Assembly (NCBI RefSeq): GCF_030287445.1
Contig: NZ_JASVWB010000002.1
Location: 2,356,001 to 2,420,000, forward strand
Direction of reading: 5' to 3'
From: Streptomyces sp. ALI-76-A
GTDB taxonomy: Bacteria > Actinomycetota > Actinomycetes > Streptomycetales > Streptomycetaceae
DNA: 64,000 bases
The position numbers and the translations under genes were made by a program. Position 1 is the first letter of the stretch, and every line of letters begins with the position of its first letter. A model generated the notes under the pieces. The model saw only the letters and a list, made by a program, of their open reading frames with translations. It did no database searches and was not told where the DNA came from. This document shows positions 38,032 through 47,050 of this stretch, piece after piece.

Positions 38032-39597
38032 ATGACAGGGCCTCACCCGCGCCACCGGCGCGCGCTCACCGTTCCGCTCGGCATGGCCATGGCCACGGCT
38101 GTGGCGTTCCTGCCCAACACGGCCACCGCGGCCGACGTGCCCGGTACCGTGGCCGGCGTCACCGGCGCCGTGAACGACGTCCTCGCCCCGGCCGCGGGGG
38201 CGGACGCGACCGCGCTCAGCTACGTCGTCAACGTCCGCCCCGGGCACGGGCCTTCCGCGCAGGTGAAGAAGGCCATCGCCGCCGCGGGCGGCACGATCGT
38301 GACGTCGTACGACCAGATCGGCGTGATCGTCGTCCACTCGTCCGACCCGGACTTCGCCAAGACGATCCGCACGGTCCGCGGGGTCGACTCGGCCGGCAAC
38401 ACCCGCAACGCGCCGCTGCCCGCCCAGTCGACGACCGACCTGGGCGCGCCGAAGGTGCTCAGCGCGGCGGAGGCCGCCGACGCCCGGGCCGACGCCACCG
38501 CCGCGCAGGACCCGCTGGAGTCCCTCCAGTGGGACCTGCCCGCGATCAAGGCGGACAAGGCGCACGAGAAGTCGCTCGGCAGCAGCAAGGTGACGGTCGC
38601 CGTGATCGACACCGGTGTCGACGACACCCACCCCGACATCGCGCCGAACTTCGACCGGGCCGCGTCCGTCAACTGCGTGACGGGCAAACCGGACACGACC
38701 GACGGGGCGTGGCGGCCGAGCGCCTCCGAGAGCCCGCACGGCACGCATGTGGCGGGCGAGATCGCCGCCGCCAAGAACGGCGTCGGCATGACGGGTGTCG
38801 CGCCCGGCGTGAAGGTCTCCGGCATCAAGGTGTCCACGACCGCCGGCTACTTCTACACGGAGGCGGTGGTCTGCGGCTTCATGTGGGCGGCCACGCACGA
38901 CGTCGAGGTCACCAACAACAGCTATTACACCGACCCCTGGTACTTCAACTGCAAGAACGACCCGGACCAGAAGGCGCTCGTGGACGCCGTCTCCCGGGCC
39001 TCGAAGTACGCGGAGAAGAAGGGCGCGGTCAACGTCGCCGCGGCCGGCAACGAGAACTACGACCTCGCGGCCGACGAGATCACCGACCCGGTCTCGCCGA
39101 ACGACGCGACGCCCTCGGACCGGGTGATCGACCCGTCGGAGTGCCTGGACATACCGACCCAGCTTCCGGGTGTCGTGACGGTCGCGTCGACCGGCGCCAA
39201 GGGCATCAAGTCGTCCTTCTCCAACCACGGCCTCGGGGTCGTCGACATCGCCGCGCCCGGCGGCGACTCGACGGCCTACCAGACGCCGGCGCCGCCCGCG
39301 ACCAGCGGTCTGATCCTCGGCACTCTGCCGGGCGGCAAGTGGGGTTACATGGCCGGCACGTCGATGGCGAGCCCGCACGTCGCGGCCGTCGCCGCGCTGA
39401 TCAAGTCGACGCACCCGTACGCCTCGCCGGCCCTGGTGAAGGCCCTGCTGTACGCCGAGGCCGACGCCACGCCGTGCACGGACCCGTACGACATCAACAG
39501 CGACGGCAAGATCGACGCGGTGTGCGAGGGGTCGAAGAACCGCAACGGCTTCTACGGCTGGGGCATCACGGACGCGCTGGACGCGGTGACGAAGTAG
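38032..39597 (+). CDS. secreted S8 subtilisin-like serine protease, tandem paralogue
   Basis: This 521-residue protein is clearly homologous to the preceding protease over its whole length. It has a signal peptide (to about residue 34, TATAAD), a propeptide (LSYVVNVRPGHGPSAQVKKA), and the catalytic D193, H236 and S445 (GTSMASPHVAA). It also has the same four-cysteine pattern and C-terminal DINSDGKIDAVCEGS loop. ATG 38032 follows GGAGACAG. Tandem duplication is the simplest origin. The two propeptides share motifs but differ enough to suggest an old duplication with possible change of specificity. Confidence 0.95.
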   Translation: MTGPHPRHRRALTVPLGMAMATAVAFLPNTATAADVPGTVAGVTGAVNDVLAPAAGADATALSYVVNVRPGHGPSAQVKKAIAAAGGTIVTSYDQIGVIVVHSSDPDFAKTIRTVRGVDSAGNTRNAPLPAQSTTDLGAPKVLSAAEAADARADATAAQDPLESLQWDLPAIKADKAHEKSLGSSKVTVAVIDTGVDDTHPDIAPNFDRAASVNCVTGKPDTTDGAWRPSASESPHGTHVAGEIAAAKNGVGMTGVAPGVKVSGIKVSTTAGYFYTEAVVCGFMWAATHDVEVTNNSYYTDPWYFNCKNDPDQKALVDAVSRASKYAEKKGAVNVAAAGNENYDLAADEITDPVSPNDATPSDRVIDPSECLDIPTQLPGVVTVASTGAKGIKSSFSNHGLGVVDIAAPGGDSTAYQTPAPPATSGLILGTLPGGKWGYMAGTSMASPHVAAVAALIKSTHPYASPALVKALLYAEADATPCTDPYDINSDGKIDAVCEGSKNRNGFYGWGITDALDAVTK

Positions 39598-39675
39598 ACC
39601 GACGCCGACGAACGCGGTGATGACGGGTGAGCCCGGGCTCATCCGTTGATCCGGTCACTACCGCACAGTGCGGTC

Positions 39676-40467
39676 ATGACTGGAATCGCGTCCGCCCGGT
39701 CCGCCGTGGGCGGTGATCCCGCCCTGCTCTCCCGCGTGTCCGCCGTGGTGCGGGAGGGCGCTCTTGAGGGGCGCCTTCCCGTACGGGAGTCGGCGCGCGC
39801 CTGTGTGGGCGCGTGCGCGCTGGCCGCCGCCGAGCTCGCGGCGCGGCGGGCCGGGCCGGCCGTCGTGCCCGCGGTGCGGGTGGACGACGGGGCCGTGGCG
39901 ACCGCGTTCGTCAGTGAGCGGCACCTGCGGGTCGACCGGCGGGCGCCGGTCGCCTTCGCGCCGCTGTCCCGGTTCTGGCGGACGGCGGACGGCTGGGTGC
40001 GCACCCACGCGAACCATCCGCATCACCGGGCCCGGCTGCTGGGCGCGTCGGGCGTCCCGGCGGGCGAGGGCGCCGTGGGGCCGTGGAGTCGGCGCTCGCC
40101 GAACGGTCCGCCCCGGAGGTCGAGGAGACCGTGTACACGGCCGGCGGTCTCGCCGTCGCGCTGCGCACACCCGGGGTATCTGCTGGCCGCCGCCGTGCTG
40201 CGGGCGCTGACCGAGCCGTCCTACGAAGGCGGCAGCCGGTGGGTGCGGCTGGCGCTGGCCCGGACGGCGCACTGGCTGACGAGCGGCGTCGAGGGCGGCG
40301 GCACACCGGCCGCGGCGTACGACGGGGCAGGGCGCTGGCCGGCCGGGACGGACAGCGCGCTCGGGCGGCTGCGGTACGCCCGTTCGCCCGTCTCCTTCGC
40401 GGGCGGGCCACCCGACTGGACACGCCCGCCGGTGCCCTGGGGGACGGACGCGCCGCGCTGGAGCTGA
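39676..40467 (+). pseudogene. CoA-transferase family III gene, frameshifted and internally deleted
   Basis: The first 130 codons from ATG 39676 match the N-terminal part of Streptomyces CaiB/BaiF-like proteins (VAFAPLSRFWRTADGWVRTH). The frame then shifts near GGGG 40077-40080, and about 30 residues of the same protein continue in another frame (ESALAERSAPEVEETVYTAG). At about 40166-40178 the sequence jumps to the C-terminal part (GYLLAAAVLRALTEPSYEGG, SRWVRLALARTAHWLT). The middle of the family domain, about 200 residues including the CoA-binding and Asp nucleophile region, is missing. A product without these parts cannot be an active transferase. The open frame of 263 codons is therefore misleading. 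Confidence 0.75.
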
Positions 40468-40546
40468 GTCACGGCCGGACCTGAACCGTACGAAGGGGCA
40501 CATTGGTGTTCCGCCAGTTGTTTTCCAGGACTTGCCCGGTTCTGTC

Positions 40547-41575
40547 GTGACTGGTGAAGATCGTGAGGTGACGTTGATACGACCGACCACCGAGGTGGCC
40601 GACGCGAGCGGTCCCGGACGGCCTCCCGGCGCGGGCCGGGCCGTCGCCCTCCTCGTCCTGGTGGCCCTGGGCGCGCTGATCCCGCTGCTCGGGCCCTCCG
40701 CCGCGCTGCAGGACACCGGGGAGGCCGCCGCGCCCGGTGCCGGCGGCATCGCGTTGCTGCGCACGGTCCTGTTCGCGGCGCTCAGCGTCGCGGTGGGCGA
40801 GCTGTTCGTGCGCCGGCTGGTCCGCGCGGTGCCCGGCGCTCCCCCGGCCGCGCCCCGCGACTGGGCTCCGTACGCGGCCGGCGCCGGTTTCCTCGCCGCG
40901 CTCGGACTCGCGTCGGTGGTGGCCACCGGCAACCTCGTGCCGGACAGCGTGGCCCAGGTCGACGTCGGCGGTCTGTACGAGTCCCGCGAGGGCAAGCTCG
41001 CGCTGGTGGAGGTCAACGCGTTCCTCGCGGCCGGCCTGTGCGCCCTCTCGCGCCGTCCGGCCACCCAGGTCTGGCCGCTGACCGCGGTGGTCGTGGCGGA
41101 GGCCCTGCGGGCGCACCCCGCGACCGAGGACGGCGCGCTGCTCGGGTCCGGTCTGACGCTGGTGCACCTGACGTGCGCGGCCCTGTGGACGGGCGGCCTG
41201 CTGTACGCGCTGCGGATCCTGCGGCACTGGCGGTCCCCGGCGGCGGGCGCGGCGCTGCTCGGGCTCTACGCGCGCGTGGCGGCCGTGCTGCTCGCCGCCA
41301 TCACCGCGACCGGGGTGTGGAGTTCGCTGCGCCGCATGCCGTCGGACACGATCCTGGACCAGCTGACGACCACGGCGTACGGGCGCGCCCTGCTCGCCAA
41401 GGTGCTGCTGGTGGTCGCCGTCGCCGTGCTGGCGCTGTGGGCACGGATACGGCTCGGGCGGGCGGCCGAACCGCTGACCGCCTGCTCCCCCGCGCGCGCG
41501 GAGGTCGTCGCCCTGGGACTGGTGGTGGCGGTGTCCGGCGCGCTGACGGCGCTGCCGCTGCCGATCAGGTGGTGA
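40547..41575 (+). CDS. CopD-domain membrane protein
   Basis: This protein of about 342 residues has about eight membrane helices. The C-terminal half matches the CopD copper-resistance domain (LTLVHLTCAALWTGGLLYAL with its conserved His and Trp, YARVAAVLLAAITATGVWSS, AYGRALLAKVLLVV). The N-terminal half is also hydrophobic. CopD-type proteins are implicated in copper movement across the membrane; no CopC domain is fused or adjacent. The start is uncertain between GTG 40547 and GTG 40568 (VTLIRPTTEVADAS). Confidence 0.87.
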   Translation: MTGEDREVTLIRPTTEVADASGPGRPPGAGRAVALLVLVALGALIPLLGPSAALQDTGEAAAPGAGGIALLRTVLFAALSVAVGELFVRRLVRAVPGAPPAAPRDWAPYAAGAGFLAALGLASVVATGNLVPDSVAQVDVGGLYESREGKLALVEVNAFLAAGLCALSRRPATQVWPLTAVVVAEALRAHPATEDGALLGSGLTLVHLTCAALWTGGLLYALRILRHWRSPAAGAALLGLYARVAAVLLAAITATGVWSSLRRMPSDTILDQLTTTAYGRALLAKVLLVVAVAVLALWARIRLGRAAEPLTACSPARAEVVALGLVVAVSGALTALPLPIRW

Positions 41576-42105
41576 CCTGCGCACGCTGCCTCCGTCGGTG
41601 ACGAACGCGTCGGTGTGGTGTGCCCGCCGTGCGGGTCGTCGCCGGGCTCCACGCGCCCGTACGCCGCGTGCGGCCCGTAGCGCGTCACGTTCCGTCAACT
41701 GGACGGCGGCTTCCCGGGCCACCGCCCGGGTGAGTCGCCGTTCCTCCGGCAGCCCGGCCGGTTTCGCGGGTTCGGCTCCGGCCGCTCGCACAACTGCCGT
41801 CTCCCGGAGCCGAGGACGACCCATTCCGAATCGCACCGGGCGAACTCAGACAAGACGGGCACACGCTCGGCGCGGGCTCCGGCCGTCGCGTACCGGAACA
41901 GGCCGGTGGCGAGGGGCGGAGCGGTCCACCACGGGGGAGCGAACGATCCACCGGGCAAAGCGACTTCGCACGCGACCGCCCTCCGCGCGCGAACAGGAAC
42001 GCGAACAGGAACGCGAACAGCCGGGCGAACTCGCGGGCGCCGCCCGGTAGCTGACGGACGGGTACGGGACGGCACTGTCAGTCGCGGCCCGTATCCTCAG
42101 GAACC
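41576..42105. other. 530-base stretch without a supported gene; short tandem repeat
   Basis: Frames on both strands are open but arginine/proline/serine-rich, and no family motif or RBS-start pair is visible. Patches on the minus strand (for example codons for VLSEFARCDSEWVVLGSG near 41810-41860) look somewhat protein-like, but they change frame every 40-50 codons. An old multi-frameshift remnant is possible and not provable here. At 41989-42020 a 12-base unit, GCGAACAGGAAC, is repeated almost three times. The promoter of the exonuclease gene must lie at the right end. Confidence 0.45.
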
Positions 42106-43098
42106 ATGCTCGAAGACCTCACCGCAGCGTCCCCCGCCACCGGGTGGCCGACCGCCTATCCGCAGGGATACGCGGTCGTCGACGTGGAGACCACCGGCCT
42201 GGCCCGCAACGACCGGATAGTCTCCGCGGCCGTCTACCGCCTGGACGCGCGCGGCGAGGTGGAGGACCACTGGTACACGCTGGTCAACCCGCAGCGCGAC
42301 CCGGGCCCGGTGTGGATCCACGGGCTGACGAGCGACGTGCTGGAGGGCGCGCCCCTCTTCGGTGACATCGCCGAGGAGTTCTCGGCCCGCCTCGACGGCC
42401 GGGTGCTCGTCGCGCACAACGCGGTCTTCGACTGGCAGATGATCGCCCGGGAGTACGCGCGCGCGGAGCGCGAGGCACCGGTGCGGCAGCGGCTGTGCAC
42501 CATCGCGCTGTCCAAGGAACTGGGCCTGCCGCTGACCAATCACAAGCTGGAGACCCTGGCGGCGCACTTCGGTGTCGTGCAGCAGCGGGCGCACCACGCG
42601 CTGGACGACGCGCGCGTGCTGGCCGAGGCGTTCCGGCCGAGCCTGCGGGCCGCGGCCGCCGGCGGCGTACGGCTGCCACTGCACGAGTGCCGGCCGCTGA
42701 CCGAGTGGTCGGACCGGCCGGCGCCCCGGATCGGACAGCAGGCGGGGTCCGGGTACGGCGGCCACCGGGCGGGCGGGTGGCGCCCCGCCCGCAAGCGGCC
42801 GGCCTGCCCCTACCCCAATCCGGGCCGCTACGAAGAGGGCGAACGCCTCAAACAGGGCATGCGGATCGCGTTCTCCGGGGACACCTCGGTGGAGCGCGAG
42901 CTGCTGGAGGACCGCGCGGTCGAGGCCGGTCTGCACGTCGCCACCAGCATCTCCCGGCTGACCAGCCTGCTCGTCACCAACGACCCCGACTCGGGCACGT
43001 CGAAGGTGGTCAAGGCCCGGCAGTTCGGCACGCCGGTGGTCGACGAGGCGGCGTTCGGGCAGTTGCTCGGGGATGTCGAACCGGCGTCCGGGCAGTGA
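42106..43098 (+). CDS. DEDDh 3'-5' exonuclease with C-terminal BRCT domain
   Basis: This 330-residue protein has an exonuclease domain (about residues 20-180) related to the DNA polymerase III epsilon subunit. The catalytic residues are D26 and E28 (VVDVETTGL), D109 (AHNAVFDW), and H163/D168 (HHALDDAR). A BRCT domain at about 245-325 starts MRIAFSGDTSVERELLEDRA. The BRCT part is usually a phospho-peptide or DNA-end recognition module, so a DNA-repair role is inferred. ATG 42106 is preceded by a weak AGGAACC site. Confidence 0.93.
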   Translation: MLEDLTAASPATGWPTAYPQGYAVVDVETTGLARNDRIVSAAVYRLDARGEVEDHWYTLVNPQRDPGPVWIHGLTSDVLEGAPLFGDIAEEFSARLDGRVLVAHNAVFDWQMIAREYARAEREAPVRQRLCTIALSKELGLPLTNHKLETLAAHFGVVQQRAHHALDDARVLAEAFRPSLRAAAAGGVRLPLHECRPLTEWSDRPAPRIGQQAGSGYGGHRAGGWRPARKRPACPYPNPGRYEEGERLKQGMRIAFSGDTSVERELLEDRAVEAGLHVATSISRLTSLLVTNDPDSGTSKVVKARQFGTPVVDEAAFGQLLGDVEPASGQ

Positions 43099-43177
43099 CC
43101 GTACGGACGGGTGATTGCGGGGCGACTCGCCCGGCGCCGGCTCGCCCGCACCGCGCCGACGGCTCACCCTGTGGCCC

Positions 43178-43411
43178 ATGGCGACCTGCGAAGTATGTGG
43201 CAACAACTACGGCATGACCTTCGAGGTGCACGCGCAGGGCGCGGTGCACGTCTTCGACTGCTTCTCCTGCGCGATCCACCGCATGGCACCCATCTGCGAG
43301 CACTGCCGGGTGCAGATCATCGGTCAGGGCGTCGAGGTCGAGGGCCACTGGTACTGCGGCGCCCATTGCGCCCGCGCGGAGGGAAGGGCGGGCATCGTCG
43401 ACAAGGTCTGA
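43178..43411 (+). CDS. small zinc-ribbon protein, prokaryotic metallothionein-like
   Basis: This 77-residue protein contains two linked Cys-rich knots: MATCEVCGNNYGMTF (C4, C7) with FDCFSCAIHRMAPICEHC, then HWYCGAHCARAEG. The pattern of CxxC, CxxCxxH and CxxxC pairs fits binding of two zinc ions. It resembles proteins annotated as prokaryotic metallothionein, though a structural zinc-ribbon role is just as likely. The ATG at 43178 is about 80 bases after the exonuclease gene. A hairpin follows before the SURF1 gene. Confidence 0.87.
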   Translation: MATCEVCGNNYGMTFEVHAQGAVHVFDCFSCAIHRMAPICEHCRVQIIGQGVEVEGHWYCGAHCARAEGRAGIVDKV

Positions 43412-43432
43412 AGCGGCCCCCACCTCCGGACA

Positions 43433-43461
43433 CCCCACGACCGAGTTGTACCGTCGTGGGG
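43433..43461 (+). terminator. hairpin whose right arm holds the SURF1 start codon
   Basis: CCCCACGA (43433-43440) pairs with TCGTGGGG (43454-43461) across 13 bases. The last base of the stem is the first base of the GTG start of the SURF1 gene. It may end the zinc-ribbon transcript or lower SURF1 initiation. Confidence 0.45.
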
Positions 43462-44252
43462 TGTACCGCTTCCTGTTGTCCCGGCAGTGGGTGATCCTCA
43501 CGCTGGTCGCCCTCCTCCTCATCCCCACGATGATCAGGCTGGGTATCTGGCAGATGCACCGCTACGAGGAGCGCACCGCCCGCAACCAGCTGGTGTCCGA
43601 CGCGCTGTCCGCCGAGCCGGTGCCGGTGGAGACGCTGACCACTCCCGGTCACACCATCACCACGAACGAGCGGTACCGCACGGTGACCGCGCAGGGCCGC
43701 TTCGACACCGGCGACGAGGTCGTCGTCCGCCGCCGCACCAACTCCGACGACGAGGTCGGCTACCACGTCCTGACCCCGTTCGTCCTCGCCGACGGCAAGG
43801 TGCTGCTCGTCAACCGGGGCTGGATCCCCGCGAACGGCCGGAGCCAGACCGCGTTCCCGGAGATCCCCGCCCCGCCGCGCGGTGAGCTGACCGTCACCGG
43901 GCGGCTGATGCCCGACGAGACGACCGCCGCGAGCGGCATCAAGAACCTCAAGGGGCTCCCGGACCGGCAGATCATGCTGATCAACAGCGCGCAGCAGGCG
44001 GACCGCCTCGGCGCCGACGTGCTCGGCGGCTATGTCGTGCAGACGGCGCCCGAGCCGAAGGGCGACCTGCCGGAGCTGATCGGCGCGCCCGGCAACGAGG
44101 ACGCCGCGCTGAACTACGCGTACGCCGTCCAGTGGTGGCTGTTCGCGGCCGGCGTCCCGGTCGGCTGGGTGGTCCTGGTCCGGCGCGAGCTGCGCGACCG
44201 CCGTCAGGCGGGGGCCGAGCAGACCGCGGAGGCGGAACCGGCGGCGGTGTAG
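43461..44252 (+). CDS. SURF1-family cytochrome oxidase assembly protein
   Basis: This 263-residue protein has two membrane helices, one at each end (VILTLVALLLIPTMIRLGIW and WWLFAAGVPVGWVVLVRREL), with a soluble extracytoplasmic domain between. Family motifs are GIWQMHRYEER, VLLVNRGWIPA and LNYAYAVQWW. SURF1 proteins help insert heme a/a3 into cytochrome c oxidase. GTG 43461 (VYRFLLSRQWV) matches the family start; no RBS precedes it, and it may be leaderless or use the hairpin region. No oxidase genes are adjacent. Confidence 0.94.
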   Translation: MYRFLLSRQWVILTLVALLLIPTMIRLGIWQMHRYEERTARNQLVSDALSAEPVPVETLTTPGHTITTNERYRTVTAQGRFDTGDEVVVRRRTNSDDEVGYHVLTPFVLADGKVLLVNRGWIPANGRSQTAFPEIPAPPRGELTVTGRLMPDETTAASGIKNLKGLPDRQIMLINSAQQADRLGADVLGGYVVQTAPEPKGDLPELIGAPGNEDAALNYAYAVQWWLFAAGVPVGWVVLVRRELRDRRQAGAEQTAEAEPAAV

Positions 44253-44307
44253 CGGCCCCGGCCCAGGCCCCCTGGACCGACCGGACCATCGCCGGACCCC
44301 GCCCGGA

Positions 44308-46125
44308 TTGGTCATCGGGTCCGCCGGGAACCCGCACTGGGTGCACCCCCGTATCGAGGACTACGCTCTCATCGGCGACGAACAGACCGCTGCCCTGATC
44401 GGCCGGGACGGCTCCGTCGACTGGCTCTGCCTGCCCCGCTTCGACTCGGCCGCCTGCTTCGCCAGGCTCCTCGGCGACGAGGACAACGGGCACTGGCGGA
44501 TCGCCCCCGTGGGCGCGGACCGGTGCGCGAGACGCGCCTACCGCCCCGACACCCTGGTCCTCGACACCGAGTGGGACACCGACGAGGGCAGCGTGCGCGT
44601 CACCGACCTGATGCCGCAGCGCGACCGCTCCCCCGACGTCGTGCGCATCGTGGAGGGCCTCAGCGGCGAGGTCACCCTGCGCAGCTCCCTGCGGCTGCGG
44701 TTCGACTACGGCTCGGTCGTGCCCTGGGTGCGCCGGTCCGACGGCCACCGGGTGGCCGTCGCGGGACCCGACTCGACCTGGCTGCGCAGCGAGCCCGAGG
44801 TGCCGACCTGGGGCGAGGACTTCGGCACGCACTCGCAGTTCACCGTCGCCGCGGGCGAGAAGGTCGCCTTCGTGCTCACCTGGCACCCCTCGCACGAGCC
44901 GCGCCCGCCGCTCGTCGACCCGTACGAGGCACTGGAGCACAGCGTCGCCGACTGGCGCGCCTGGGCGTCCCGGTGCCGCTACGACGGTCCGCACCGGGAC
45001 GCCGTCGTGCGGTCCCTGATCACCCTGAAGGCCCTCACCTACGCGCCGACCGGCGGCATCGTGGCCGCCGCGACCACCTCGCTGCCCGAGGAGATCGGCG
45101 GGGTGCGCAACTGGGACTACCGCTTCTGCTGGCTGCGCGACTCCACCCTCACCCTGGGCGCCCTGCTGGCGTGCGGCTACCTGGAGGAGGCCGAGGCCTG
45201 GCGGAACTGGCTGCTGCGCGCGGTGGCCGGCGACCCGGCCGACCTGCAGATCATGTACGGCCTGGCGGGCGAGCGGCGGCTGCCCGAGTTCGAGCTGCCG
45301 TGGCTGTCCGGCTTCGCCGGCTCGGCCCCCGTACGGATCGGCAACGGAGCGGTGAAACAGCTCCAGCTGGACGTGTACGGCGAGGTCATGGACTCGCTGT
45401 CGCTGGCGCGGGAGGCGGGCCTGTCCACCAAGGCGGACATGTGGGCGTTGCAGAGCGCCCTGATGGCGTTCCTGCGGTCGGCCTGGCGGCAGCCGGACGA
45501 GGGGCTGTGGGAGGTACGCGGGCCCCGCCGCCAGTTCGTCCACTCCAAGGTGATGGTGTGGGTGGCCGCCGACCGTGCCGTCCGCACCCTGGAGGCCCAC
45601 CCCGAGCTGCACGGCGACCTGGACGGCTGGCGGGCGATGCGCGACGAGGTGCACCGGGAGGTGTGCGAGAAGGGCTACGACCCCGAGCGGAACACCTTCA
45701 CCCAGTACTACGGCTCCCACGAGCTCGACGCCGCGCTGCTGCTCATCCCGCGTGTCGGCTTCCTCCCGCCCGACGACCCCCGGGTGATCGGCACCATCGA
45801 CGCGGTCCGCGACGAACTCGGCCACGGCGGCCTCCTGCACCGCTACAGCGCCGGAGAGAGCGACGTCGACGGGCTGCCGGGCGGCGAGGGCACGTTCCTC
45901 GCCTGCTCGTTCTGGCTCGCGGACGCCCTGCACATGACGGGCCGCACCAAGGAGGCGCGGGAACTGTTCGAACGGCTGGTCGAGCTCGGCAACGACGTGG
46001 GCCTGCTGTCCGAGGAGTACGACCCCGTGGCGGGCGCCCAGCTCGGCAACGTCCCGCAGGCGTTCAGCCACATCGGCCTGGTGAACACGGCCCTCGCCCT
46101 GTTCGGGGCGGACGAGGCAGGATAG
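44308..46125 (+). CDS. glycoside hydrolase family 15 protein (glucoamylase/trehalase-like)
   Basis: This protein of about 605 residues starts with the family block HPRIEDYALIGDEQTAALIG and RDGSVDWLCLPRFDSAACFA, which is a GH15-linked N-terminal beta domain. It ends in an alpha/alpha barrel with GGVRNWDYRFCWLRDSTLTL (catalytic acid region) and DPVAGAQLGNVPQAFSHIGL. Related mycobacterial proteins are trehalases and others are glucoamylases, so the exact sugar cannot be told. No signal peptide is seen, so it is intracellular. The start is TTG 44308 or GTG 44341, the second being close to the family norm. Confidence 0.93.
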   Translation: MVIGSAGNPHWVHPRIEDYALIGDEQTAALIGRDGSVDWLCLPRFDSAACFARLLGDEDNGHWRIAPVGADRCARRAYRPDTLVLDTEWDTDEGSVRVTDLMPQRDRSPDVVRIVEGLSGEVTLRSSLRLRFDYGSVVPWVRRSDGHRVAVAGPDSTWLRSEPEVPTWGEDFGTHSQFTVAAGEKVAFVLTWHPSHEPRPPLVDPYEALEHSVADWRAWASRCRYDGPHRDAVVRSLITLKALTYAPTGGIVAAATTSLPEEIGGVRNWDYRFCWLRDSTLTLGALLACGYLEEAEAWRNWLLRAVAGDPADLQIMYGLAGERRLPEFELPWLSGFAGSAPVRIGNGAVKQLQLDVYGEVMDSLSLAREAGLSTKADMWALQSALMAFLRSAWRQPDEGLWEVRGPRRQFVHSKVMVWVAADRAVRTLEAHPELHGDLDGWRAMRDEVHREVCEKGYDPERNTFTQYYGSHELDAALLLIPRVGFLPPDDPRVIGTIDAVRDELGHGGLLHRYSAGESDVDGLPGGEGTFLACSFWLADALHMTGRTKEARELFERLVELGNDVGLLSEEYDPVAGAQLGNVPQAFSHIGLVNTALALFGADEAG

Positions 46126-46130
46126 GGGCC

Positions 46131-46886
46131 ATGGATCTTGGACTGAAGGACCGGGTGTACGTCGTCACCGGGGCCACGCGCGGCCTCGGCAACGCCACCG
46201 CGCGCGAGCTCGTCGCGGACGGCGCGAAGGTGGTCGTCACGGGGCGGGAGGAGGAGAGCGCCGCCGGGGCGGCCACCGCGCTGGGGCCGAACGCGGTCGG
46301 GGTCGCCGCGGACAACGCCGACCCGGAGGCGGCGGCACGGCTGATCGCGACCGCGCGCGAGCACTTCGGCCGCTTCGACGGCGTGCTGATCAGCGTCGGG
46401 GGGCCGGCGCCGGGGTTCGTCGCCGACACCACGGACGAGCAGTGGCAGACGGCGTTCGAGTCGGTGTTCCTGGGCGCGGTCCGGCTCGCGCGGGCGGCCG
46501 CGGCGGAGCTGGCGCCGGGGGGCGTCATCGGGTTCGTGCTGTCCGGGTCGGTGCACGAGCCCATCCCGGGGCTGACGATCTCCAACGGGCTGCGGCCGGG
46601 GCTCGCCGGGTTCGCCAAGTCGCTGGCCGACGAGCTGGGCCCGCGGGGGATCCGGGTGGTGGGCCTGCTGCCGGGACGCATCGACACGGACCGTGTACGC
46701 CAGCTGGACGCGCTGTCCGCGGACCCGGAGGCCACCCGGGCCGCGAACGAGTCCCGCATCCCGTTGCGGCGGTACGGCAGGCCGGAGGAGTTCGGGCGGA
46801 CGGCCGCTTTCCTGCTGTCCCCGGCCGCGTCCTTCCTGACCGGGGTCATGCTGTCGGTCGACGGAGGCATGCGGCACGGATTCTGA
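46131..46886 (+). CDS. SDR family oxidoreductase
   Basis: This 251-residue Rossmann enzyme has TGATRGLG at residues 13-20, VGGPAPG in place of the usual NAG motif, and VLSGSVHE for the serine. The usual catalytic Tyr-x3-Lys is replaced or displaced: SNGLRPGLAGFAKSLADELG has Asn/Arg-Pro at the place of YxxxK. The missing tyrosine suggests an atypical or non-catalytic SDR. ATG 46131 lies 5 bases after the GH15 stop, so the two are probably co-transcribed. A role in carbohydrate handling would be only a guess. Confidence 0.9.
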   Translation: MDLGLKDRVYVVTGATRGLGNATARELVADGAKVVVTGREEESAAGAATALGPNAVGVAADNADPEAAARLIATAREHFGRFDGVLISVGGPAPGFVADTTDEQWQTAFESVFLGAVRLARAAAAELAPGGVIGFVLSGSVHEPIPGLTISNGLRPGLAGFAKSLADELGPRGIRVVGLLPGRIDTDRVRQLDALSADPEATRAANESRIPLRRYGRPEEFGRTAAFLLSPAASFLTGVMLSVDGGMRHGF

Positions 46887-47050
46887 CGGCGGCCGTCCGG
46901 ATGGACTGGCGGACGACGGGACGACAGGCGGACGACGAGCGGGCGAGCGGGCGAGCGGGACATACGGGATACGACCCCGCGCCCTGGGTTCGTCAACCGC
47001 CCCGTACCGCCGCCGGGTTCCTCAACTGACCCGTTGTCCCCCCGGCTTCC

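Noticed and set aside
36416..39597. Subtilases as a lanthipeptide protease set
   Set aside because: No lanthionine synthetase or precursor gene is nearby; both proteases have ordinary propeptides.
41576..42105. Possible decayed gene on the minus strand between the CopD-like and exonuclease genes
   Set aside because: Protein-like patches change frame often and match no family I know; calling a pseudogene would be a guess.
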